This document shows positions 7,838 to 14,324 of a DNA stretch of 41,131 nucleotides, in pieces. A model generated the notes under the pieces. The model was not told the DNA's origin, did no database searches, and was given only the letters and a program-made list of their open reading frames with translations. The stretch's first letter is position 1, and each line of letters begins with the position of its first letter. The DNA is from Saprospiraceae bacterium UBA2329 (GTDB taxonomy: Bacteria; Bacteroidota; Bacteroidia; Chitinophagales; Saprospiraceae). The translations under genes and the position numbers were made by a program. The stretch lies in assembly GCA_002344975.1 (NCBI GenBank), contig DDUV01000027.1, forward strand, positions 68,473-109,603, in the 5' to 3' direction.

Positions 7838-10006
7838 TCAACGATTGCCCAATACTCTGAACTCTGTGCGCCGGTTCAGTTGGTGCTCGGCCTCCGGGCA
7901 GGTCACGCCGTCTAAGCATTGATTCACCGGACGGGCCTCGCCGTATCCTTTGGCCATCAGCCTGCGACCGTCTATGCCTTTGGCAATCAGCCATTCCACC
8001 ACCAATTCGGCGCGTTTTTGCGATAAGCGCAGGTTGAAGTCGGCTTCTCCGCGCGTATCTGTATGCGAACTGATTTCCACCGAAATATTGGGATTGTCTT
8101 GCAACAAACGCAGCAAGCGCTCCATTTCGGGCAGGTTGTCGTCGCGGAAACGGGTGCTGTGCAGGTCGTAATAAATTTGAAGTACGAAGGGCGCTTCGCG
8201 GTCGTCGCCGGTAGGAATGCCGGGAATGAACACGCCTTTGGCAGGGCCGGAACCCGTCCGCGAGGAGTTGGCCCGGAACGGTTGCAGCGCTGATTGCAGG
8301 CTGAAATCAAAAGTTTTTCCTGTGGTGCAAATGGTATCGGCAAGGCTACGGGAGAAATAATCGCCTTTTTCCACTTTGAAGGTATAGCACTTGTTTTTGG
8401 GCAGTTCGTACATAAATGCTCCATCTGCGCCTGAAACGACGGAATTGAAATAGTTGCCGGCTTCAAAAATGAGCACTACGGCGTTCGACAAAGGCGCGCC
8501 CGTGTAGCCGTCGGTAGCCGTGCCCCGCAGGGTATATTTTCGCTCAGGCTGCAAGGCAACAGGGTAGGGGCGCGAGTAGTCCACACGGGTATCTTCTCCG
8601 CAAATTTCCACCGCAGCATCATCGTAGCCGGGCGCCGAAACCGTGAGGTTGCAGCAGGCATACACCGGCACGCGCAGGGAATGGTTGGGCAGCATGTCGC
8701 AGCGGGTTTTGACGCTTGCCTCTTCGATGGCCTCGCCGGTGACGCTGTTTTGGAACGCCAGACTCAGTTGGCGATACAGTAGTTTGAATCCGTAAATATC
8801 ATCCCGGCCTGCGCCGCCGGGCCGCGAGGAAGCGAAGTAGCCTGTCAGTCCGTCGGGGGCCAGAATGAAGGAAAAGTCGTCGTACTGCGAGTTGAAAGGA
8901 GTGCCTATATTTTCTCCGTTGGTCCAGTTGCCGCTGGGTTGCAAAGTTGATACCATGATGTCTTGCCCGCCCAGCCCCGGATGCCCGTCTGAGCTGAAAT
9001 ACAGGCGATTATCCGGCCCGATAAAGGGGAAAATTTCATCGCCGCGGGTGTTGATTTCCGGGCCGAGGTTGATGGGCATTCCCCAGCCGATGCTCGTTTT
9101 TTCAGAATAATAGAGGTCTTTGCCGCCAAATCCTCCGGGCATATCCGATGAAAAATAGAGCCGCCTTCCATTGGCCGTCAGGAAGGGGTGTGCTGCCGAA
9201 TAAGCCGGATCGGTGAGCGGTATGGCCTGCACATCGGTCCATTGGTCTCCCGATTTTTGGGCGGTCATGATCTCCAGATGGACAATGCGGCTGTCGGTGA
9301 GGTTTTTGTTGCCGGCGCGGCTGCGGGTGAAAAAAACCTGGTTGCCGCTGCTGTTGAAAAAGGCTGTGGCCTCGTGCAGGCGGGTATTGAGTTCGGGCGC
9401 AAAGACCTGTGCCTGTGCAGTGCTGTCGAACCGGTCGGCTGAAAAAAGATCGAGGAACGGCCCCTGCTCGGCGTTGCGGTCGGAAGCAAAAACCAATTGG
9501 TTGCCGTAAATCATGGGCGCCATTTCGCTCTGTTCCGTGTTGAAAGGCATGGGGAAGACCTCGTACAAGCCCTCATTGCATACCATCAATTGTTGCATGG
9601 CGGCGCAGGCATTGCGAAACATCGGCGCGCGGGAATCGTGCGGATTGCGCGCCAAATAGGCATCGAACCAGGATTGAGCATCCTCGCAGGACTCGGAGCG
9701 CACCAGCACGCAGCCGTATTGCAGCATGTAATCCGGCGAGATGTTCGACCAGTCTTTGATTTTGGAAAAAGTGGCGGCGGCGCGTTCGTAGTCCTGCAGT
9801 TTGCGATAAGCCAAGGCCAGGCTGAGCCGCACCTGAAGGTCTTCTTTTTTGGCCAGCACTTCCTCGTACAACTGAATGGCTTCTTTGTAGCGAAGGAGTT
9901 TGAAGGCTTCTTCTGCTCTGCGGATTTTTGCATCCTGAGCGTAGGAGGCAGATGCCCAAAGGCATATCGCCGCAATGGCGATAAGGTGGTGTACATGTTT
10001 TCTCAT
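7838..10006 (-). CDS. OmpA-family protein with TPR, beta-propeller and CRD (PorE-like)
   Basis: This is a 722-residue exported protein. In order it has a signal peptide (1-23, ending ASASYAQ), a TPR region (about 25-130), PD40/WD40-like beta-propeller repeats (about 150-420, recurrent LYFSSDMPGGFGGKDLYYS words), a carboxypeptidase-regulatory fold (about 495-590) and a C-terminal OmpA peptidoglycan-binding domain (about 610-722, SHTDTRGEADFNLRLSQKRAELVVEWL). This is the architecture of PorE of the type IX secretion system, but Bacteroidota carry several paralogues of this shape. No other por/gld/spr gene is nearby, so assignment to the secretion machine is uncertain. A well-spaced promoter (TTTG-N19-TATTTTTG) lies at 10112-10142, giving a leader of about 100 bases. 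Confidence 0.9.
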   Translation of the reverse strand: MRKHVHHLIAIAAICLWASASYAQDAKIRRAEEAFKLLRYKEAIQLYEEVLAKKEDLQVRLSLALAYRKLQDYERAAATFSKIKDWSNISPDYMLQYGCVLVRSESCEDAQSWFDAYLARNPHDSRAPMFRNACAAMQQLMVCNEGLYEVFPMPFNTEQSEMAPMIYGNQLVFASDRNAEQGPFLDLFSADRFDSTAQAQVFAPELNTRLHEATAFFNSSGNQVFFTRSRAGNKNLTDSRIVHLEIMTAQKSGDQWTDVQAIPLTDPAYSAAHPFLTANGRRLYFSSDMPGGFGGKDLYYSEKTSIGWGMPINLGPEINTRGDEIFPFIGPDNRLYFSSDGHPGLGGQDIMVSTLQPSGNWTNGENIGTPFNSQYDDFSFILAPDGLTGYFASSRPGGAGRDDIYGFKLLYRQLSLAFQNSVTGEAIEEASVKTRCDMLPNHSLRVPVYACCNLTVSAPGYDDAAVEICGEDTRVDYSRPYPVALQPERKYTLRGTATDGYTGAPLSNAVVLIFEAGNYFNSVVSGADGAFMYELPKNKCYTFKVEKGDYFSRSLADTICTTGKTFDFSLQSALQPFRANSSRTGSGPAKGVFIPGIPTGDDREAPFVLQIYYDLHSTRFRDDNLPEMERLLRLLQDNPNISVEISSHTDTRGEADFNLRLSQKRAELVVEWLIAKGIDGRRLMAKGYGEARPVNQCLDGVTCPEAEHQLNRRTEFRVLGNR

Positions 10007-10111
10007 AACAAATCGGCTCTGTGTGAGTAAATCTTGTATGTCGTTCAGCCTGTCTTAATAAAAAAATCCCCCAAGGCTGGTTCTTATGTGTGTGCCGTTC
10101 AATAGCAAGCG

Positions 10112-10142
10112 CAAAAATACAAAGGTTTTTTCATTTGTCAAA
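10112..10142 (-). promoter_or_regulatory. Bacteroidota promoter, TTTG-N19-TATTTTTG
   Basis: On the minus strand, TTTG at 10142-10139 is followed after 19 bases by TATTTTTG at 10119-10112. This is the textbook Bacteroidota -33/-7 arrangement. It faces the OmpA-family gene, with about 100 bases of leader before its ATG. Confidence 0.7.
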
Positions 10143-10844
10143 TTACTCTCCGGCTTCCGCCAATAATCGCTCCACCAATACCGGCACAGCAGCAGCGGCC
10201 CGGTCGGAAATAACCTCCAGGCGCCGGCGGTCGCTCAGTTCGTAATTGATAGATGGCTGAGGATCAATATAATAAATGGCTGCCGAAGGGCGCGCATAAG
10301 CAATGAGACCCGCGGCGGGATATACCTGCATGGAAGTACCGATGATGATGACGATGTCGGCTTTGGTCAGAATTTCTACGGCCTTATCCATCAGGGGCAC
10401 CATTTCGCCAAACCAAACGATGTGCGGCCGGAGCTGGTGTCCGCTCTCGCACAGGTCGCCCATTTGGAGGTCATCCTGCCACTCGTACACCAATGAAGTC
10501 TTCCCGGTGCTGCGTACTTTGTTCAATTCGCCGTGCAGGTGCAGGATGTTGCTGCTGCCGGCGCGCTCGTGCAGGTCATCCACATTTTGGGTCACAATAT
10601 GCACGTCGTAAGCAGCTTCGAGGCGGGTGAGAGCGAGGTGCCCGGCGTTGGGCAATACTTCCTTGAGTTGCCGGCGGCGCTGGTTGTAAAATCGCAGCAC
10701 GAGTTCGGGGTTGCGTCGCCAGCCGTCAATGGAGGCTACTTCCATCACGTCATGTTGTTCCCACAGCCCGTCCGCATCGCGGAAGGTGCGGATACCGCTT
10801 TCGGCGCTCATGCCGGCGCCCGATAAGATGACTATTTTTTTCAT
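10143..10844 (-). CDS. cobB: NAD-dependent deacylase, sirtuin family
   Basis: This 233-residue cytoplasmic sirtuin removes acyl groups from protein lysines using NAD+. The signatures are GAGMSAESGIRTFR (9-22), TQNVDDLHERAG and the catalytic HGE in LHLHGELN. Y53 and R56 (RFYNQRRR) form the Tyr-x-x-Arg pair that reads succinyl and other acidic acyl groups in SIRT5/CobB-type enzymes, so desuccinylase activity is likely. The zinc module is reduced: where four cysteines are expected there is only one (GDLCESGHQLRPHIVWFGE). The length is near the family norm. A -7 box lies directly upstream of the ATG (10849-10856). The symbol is by family only. Confidence 0.93.
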   Translation of the reverse strand: MKKIVILSGAGMSAESGIRTFRDADGLWEQHDVMEVASIDGWRRNPELVLRFYNQRRRQLKEVLPNAGHLALTRLEAAYDVHIVTQNVDDLHERAGSSNILHLHGELNKVRSTGKTSLVYEWQDDLQMGDLCESGHQLRPHIVWFGEMVPLMDKAVEILTKADIVIIIGTSMQVYPAAGLIAYARPSAAIYYIDPQPSINYELSDRRRLEVISDRAAAAVPVLVERLLAEAGE

Positions 10845-10848
10845 GCGG

Positions 10849-10856
10849 CAAAGATA
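10849..10856 (-). promoter_or_regulatory. Bacteroidota -7 box TATCTTTG, near-leaderless
   Basis: The minus strand reads TATCTTTGCCGCATG, so the box ends four bases before the sirtuin start codon. Transcription would begin at or next to the ATG, giving a leaderless or nearly leaderless message. Confidence 0.65.
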
Positions 10857-10899
10857 AGTGGTTTGAAATAAATAGGCCCCAATCGCTCGCAGCTACACC

Positions 10900-11511
10900 C
10901 TACATTTTCAACAGCCTCCAAATCTCCTCCCGCTCCCAACTTTTCTGCTCTCCGGGAAGCAAACCGCCCAATTCCAGCTCCTCCATGCGAATGCGGATGA
11001 GGCGCAGCACCGGAAATCCCACGGCGGCACACATTTTGCGCACCTGCCGGTTTTTGCCCTCGGTGAGCGTGATGTCGAGCCAGGAGGTAGGAATGGCGGC
11101 CCGGAACCTCACCGGAGGAACGCGCTCCGGCACTTTCGGCGCTTCGGTCAGCAACGCAACTTCGGCAGGCAGCGTGGTGTAAACGCCTTTATCGGTTTTG
11201 ATGGAAACGCCGTGTCGCAAGCCTTCCAAAGCCTCCGTTGTAGGAATGCCCTCCACCTGTACGCGGTAGGTACGCCGATGCCCGAAACGGGGATGCAGCA
11301 GGCGCTCGTTGAGGCGTGCATCATCGGTGAGCAGCAGCAGGCCCTCGCTGTCTTTGTCCAAACGGCCAACGGGGTAAACGCCTTTCGGCAAAGGCGGCTG
11401 CCAGTCGGCCAGGGTGCTTTGTCCGGGCGCTTCGGCAGTGAATTGCGAGAGCATGCCGTAGGGTTTGTACAGCGTCAGGTATTGATGGCTTGTGTTCTTT
11501 TGCGGTTTCAT
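10900..11511 (-). CDS. rluE: 23S rRNA pseudouridine synthase, RluE-like (RsuA family)
   Basis: This 203-residue protein of the RsuA/RluB/RluE/RluF family converts uridine to pseudouridine in rRNA. The catalytic motif GRLDKDSEGLLLLTDD is present with Asp52 as the nucleophile. Other family blocks are LYKPYGMLSQF (near 14), HRRTYRV and TEGKNRQVRKMCAAVGFPVLRLIRIRM. There is no N-terminal S4 domain, and the short length with KPYG at the N-terminus is typical of RluE. The gene is read on the minus strand, 55 bases before the sirtuin gene. The exact rRNA position is inferred from the family. Confidence 0.92.
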   Translation of the reverse strand: MKPQKNTSHQYLTLYKPYGMLSQFTAEAPGQSTLADWQPPLPKGVYPVGRLDKDSEGLLLLTDDARLNERLLHPRFGHRRTYRVQVEGIPTTEALEGLRHGVSIKTDKGVYTTLPAEVALLTEAPKVPERVPPVRFRAAIPTSWLDITLTEGKNRQVRKMCAAVGFPVLRLIRIRMEELELGGLLPGEQKSWEREEIWRLLKM

Positions 11512-11534
11512 AATGGAGAGAATGAGTAACTTTG

Positions 11535-11820
11535 GCGGTCGTAGGGGGTAGGCGGTTTTCAGTGTGCGGTAGGCGGCGCTGAGCGTAGAGTGTTCAGCTG
11601 GCAGTCGGCGGTTCCAACCCCACCTTCGCCAAGGCTTTGGCGGATGAAACCTTGAACGCGAAACGCGAATTTTTTTAACGCGAATTTAGGCGAAGGGCGC
11701 GAATTTCCGCGAAAGCGCGGTGAACGCAGCCAGCAGCTTGAGGCCAGCAGCCAGCAGCTTGAGGCTTGTGGCCGGCAGCCGCTCCTACCAGAGAATCCGA
11801 AATCTTGAATCCGAAATCTT
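11535..11820. repeat. Intergenic region of low-complexity dispersed repeats
   Basis: The stretch 11512-11827 holds no convincing gene. It contains direct word repeats: GCCAGCAGCTTGAGGC twice near 11730-11766, ACGCGAATTT/GCGAATTT words at 11660-11705, and GAATCCGAAATC twice at 11793-11820. Bases 11624-11650 (CCTTCGCCAAGGCTT...GGATGAAA) recur inverted at about 31733-31762. A -7-like TAACTTTG at 11527-11534 points toward the aminotransferase gene but is about 290 bases away. The repeats may have been inserted between the promoter and the gene. Confidence 0.55.
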
Positions 11821-11827
11821 TGCAAAC

Positions 11828-13333
11828 ATGGAAATACCCACCCTTACCAAAAAGACCTTTGCGCCGGAATCGCTCGAAAAATGGTTTCAGCCCTTTCGCG
11901 AAAGCATCATCGGCATCCACCGGCAGTTTGAAACGCCTTATGGCGAAAAAAAGATCATTTATGCCGACTGGACAGCGAGCGGGCGCATGTACGGCCCCAT
12001 CGAAGACATCATGTTGCATCAGGTAGCGCCTTTGGTAGGCAATACGCATACCGAAACCACCGTGACCGGCTCCAGCATGACCCAGGCTTACCACCACGCC
12101 AAACACATCATCAAACACCATGTGCGCGCCCATGAAAAAGACGTACTCATCGCCACGAGTTCGGGCATGACGGGCGTGGTCAATAAATTCCAGCGCATTC
12201 TGGGCCTCAAAGTACACGAGCGCTTTCAGCACCTGCTGAAACTGTCGGAACAGGAGCGCCCCGTCATTTTTGTGACCCACATGGAGCACCATTCCAATCA
12301 GACTTCCTGGCTCGAAACCATCGCCGATGTGGTGGTGGTGGAACCCGATGCGGATGGCCTCGTTGACCTGGCGCGCTTTGAAGCGGTGGTACAACAATAC
12401 GCCGACCGGGAAACCAAAATCGCGGCGGTGACCTCCTGTTCCAACGTGACGGGCATTGCCACGCCTTACCACGATATTGCCGCGCTCATGCACCGGCACG
12501 GCGGCCTGTGTTTTGTGGATTTTGCCTGCTCGGCGCCGTACATAGACATTGACATGCGGCCCGAAGACGAGGCCCGGCATTTGGACGCCATTTATTTTTC
12601 GCCGCATAAGTTTCTCGGCGGTCCCGGCTCATCGGGCGTACTCATTTTTGACCCCCAATTGTACAAAATCCGCATTCCCGACAGTCCCGGCGGCGGCACG
12701 GTGGACTGGACCAATCCCTGGGGCGAGCACAAATACATTGACGAAATCGAGGCCCGCGAGGACGGCGGCACGCCGGCTTTTTTACAAACCATCCGGGTGG
12801 CAATGGCCATCCAACTGAAAGAACAGATGGGCGTGGCCAACATGCAGCGCCGCGAGGAGGAACTGCTGGAGCGCCTCTGGGCCAAGTTCGACCGCCTGCA
12901 AAACCTGCACGTTTTGGCCGATCATGTGCGGCGCCGATTGGGCGTCATCTCTTTTTATGTTGACGGTCTGCATTACAACCTCGGCGTGAAACTGCTCAAC
13001 GACCGCTTCGGCATACAGGTGCGCGGCGGCTGCTCCTGCGCCGGCACTTACGGGCACTACCTGCTGCATGTATCGAAGCAGGATTCCAAGTCCATCACGG
13101 AAAAAATCAACCACGGCGACTTATCTGCCAAGCCCGGCTGGATTCGCCTCTCCATCCACCCCACCACTTCCAACGAGGAAATGGACTACATCTTGGACGC
13201 GATAGAAGCCCTCTGCACCCACCATCAGGAATGGGCCAAAGACTACCGCTACGATGTGCATACCAATGAGTTTCAGCACCTTTCGGGCAAGGACGGCATC
13301 GGGGAGATGGTGAGCGGGTGGTTTGAGTGGTGA
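11828..13333 (+). CDS. PLP-dependent aminotransferase class V (SufS/NifS-like fold)
   Basis: This is a 501-residue cytoplasmic fold-type I PLP enzyme. The PLP lysine is K261 in YFSPHKFLGGPGSSG, the ring-nitrogen Asp is D231 in FVDFACSAPYIDID, and the phosphate site is near TSSGMTG. The RGGCSCAGTYG segment (about residue 400) holds a Cys where cysteine desulfurases have theirs, but the loop differs from SufS. Desulfurase/selenocysteine-lyase activity is therefore possible, not shown. I chose the ATG at 11828 (MEIPTLTKKTF). The frame extends upstream to 11720, but that part is built from repeat words and looks non-coding. No Fe-S assembly genes are nearby. Confidence 0.88.
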   Translation: MEIPTLTKKTFAPESLEKWFQPFRESIIGIHRQFETPYGEKKIIYADWTASGRMYGPIEDIMLHQVAPLVGNTHTETTVTGSSMTQAYHHAKHIIKHHVRAHEKDVLIATSSGMTGVVNKFQRILGLKVHERFQHLLKLSEQERPVIFVTHMEHHSNQTSWLETIADVVVVEPDADGLVDLARFEAVVQQYADRETKIAAVTSCSNVTGIATPYHDIAALMHRHGGLCFVDFACSAPYIDIDMRPEDEARHLDAIYFSPHKFLGGPGSSGVLIFDPQLYKIRIPDSPGGGTVDWTNPWGEHKYIDEIEAREDGGTPAFLQTIRVAMAIQLKEQMGVANMQRREEELLERLWAKFDRLQNLHVLADHVRRRLGVISFYVDGLHYNLGVKLLNDRFGIQVRGGCSCAGTYGHYLLHVSKQDSKSITEKINHGDLSAKPGWIRLSIHPTTSNEEMDYILDAIEALCTHHQEWAKDYRYDVHTNEFQHLSGKDGIGEMVSGWFEW

Positions 13334-13348
13334 GGGGGGAGTTGAGTG

Positions 13349-13390
13349 AAGGGGTGACTTGTCCCTGCAATGCTACCGTAGTCACCCCTT
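13349..13390. repeat. 11-bp perfect hairpin between aminotransferase and FGE gene
   Basis: AAGGGGTGACT at 13349-13359 is the exact reverse complement of AGTCACCCCTT at 13380-13390, with a 20-base loop. It lies 16 bases after the aminotransferase stop and 33 bases before the next start. It could be a terminator without a T-tract, or a regulatory structure. Confidence 0.6.
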
Positions 13391-13422
13391 CACTACGCAG
13401 GAGAAAAGAAAAAAATGATTAT

Positions 13423-14151
13423 ATGGCCTTACCCTACATAGACATTGCCCTGCCCGGCATACCGCCCTACCGCCTGATGCACGTTCCCGGCGGCGAATTC
13501 CTCATGGGCGCCGATGAGGCAGACACGGAAGCGCAAGACCGGGAAAAGCCCGCCCACCGCGTGCGTTTAGACGATTTTTACATCGGCCGCTTTCCCGTGA
13601 CGCAAGACCTCTGGGAGGCGGTGATGAGAGAAAACCCTTCCCGTTTCAAAGGCCCGCGTCGGCCGGTGGAAACAGTTTCCTGGAACGACATCACTGAACA
13701 ATTTCTGCCCCGGCTGCAGGAAACTACCGGAGGCCGATACCGCCTGCCCACCGAAGCGGAGTGGGAATATGCCGCTCGTGGCGGCCCGTTTTGGAAGGAA
13801 GAAGACTTCCGCTACGCAGGGAGTGAGGTGTTGCAGCAGGTGGGCTGGTACGATGAAAACAGTGGCGACGCAACCCGCGATGTGGGCCTGCTGCTGCCCA
13901 ATGCGCTGGGCCTGTACGATATGAGCGGGAATGTGTGGGAGTGGTGCGCGGACGATTGGCATAGCGATTATAATGGTGCCCCTACTGACGGCAGCGCGTG
14001 GGTGGATAGCCCGGAGAGAGGATCGCGCCGCGTGCTCCGCGGCGGCTCGTGGAGCAACAGCGCCGTGCGCTGTCGCGTGTCGTACCGGATCATCAGCGAC
14101 CCGGTCAACCGCAACGGCGACTTCGGTTTCCGCGTAGTTCTCTTCCCTTAG
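13423..14151 (+). CDS. FGE-fold (SUMF1-like) protein, putative DGR target 1
   Basis: This 242-residue cytoplasmic protein (no signal peptide) is a whole formylglycine-generating-enzyme/C-type-lectin fold. Blocks are VPGGEFLMGA, DDFYIGRFPVTQDLWEAVM, RLPTEAEWEYAARGG, LYDMSGNVWEWCADDW and RVLRGGSW...GFRVV. The start is the ATG at 13423 (MALPYIDIALPG); an AGGAG lies 19 bases upstream. The last 40 codons match those of the next gene except at 15 codons between 14053 and 14124, nearly all of form NNC, which is the mark of a DGR variable region. The Cys pair needed for FGE catalysis is not kept: one Cys remains (CRVSYR). It is thus more likely a ligand-binding scaffold than an enzyme. No TIR domain is attached, unlike its neighbour. 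Confidence 0.87.
   Translation: MALPYIDIALPGIPPYRLMHVPGGEFLMGADEADTEAQDREKPAHRVRLDDFYIGRFPVTQDLWEAVMRENPSRFKGPRRPVETVSWNDITEQFLPRLQETTGGRYRLPTEAEWEYAARGGPFWKEEDFRYAGSEVLQQVGWYDENSGDATRDVGLLLPNALGLYDMSGNVWEWCADDWHSDYNGAPTDGSAWVDSPERGSRRVLRGGSWSNSAVRCRVSYRIISDPVNRNGDFGFRVVLFP
14032..14151 (+). other. Putative DGR variable region 1 (VR1)
   Basis: Aligned codon by codon with VR2, the variable codons are 14053-14061, 14065-14070, 14089-14100, 14104-14109 and 14113-14124. At all 15 variable codons the third base agrees with VR2 (14 C, one G), while bases 1 and 2 differ freely. The intervening codons (GCC, TGT, GTG, TCG, TAC, CGG, CCG and CGC) are conserved. The pattern fits an AAC-rich template copied with adenine errors. 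The encoded stretch lies in the C-terminal loop of the lectin fold, where known DGR targets bind ligands. Confidence 0.85.
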
Positions 14152-14200
14152 TTTCGGTGGCCTACCTATCCGGTGCTGCCCTGGAGCTAAAGCCGGCCGG
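14152..14200 (+). repeat. Post-VR conserved 49-base segment (copy 1)
   Basis: This segment directly follows the stop codon and is non-coding. It matches 16002-16050 at 45 of 49 bases (four substitutions). Conservation past the stop argues for homing or recombination acting on DNA and not only for protein selection. By position it could hold the initiation-of-mutagenic-homing (IMH) element of a DGR. Confidence 0.75.
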
Positions 14201-14309
14201 GGAGTGAGCAGGAATGTCTGCCGGAATACTGTTCCGGCTGGGTCGCGGAAGGGAGTCCCAGCAGATATTTTCGCTCAAACAAAATTCTTCCATATTTTCC
14301 ACAATACCC

Positions 14310-14317
14310 TACTTTTG
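14310..14317 (+). promoter_or_regulatory. Bacteroidota -7 box TACTTTTG, near-leaderless
   Basis: TACTTTTGCAGGACTATG places the box seven bases before the ATG at 14325, so the TIR-FGE message is probably leaderless. No -33 TTTG was seen at the expected spacing. The box supports the 14325 start and gives this gene its own promoter, separate from FGE gene 1. Confidence 0.6.
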
Positions 14318-14324
14318 CAGGACT

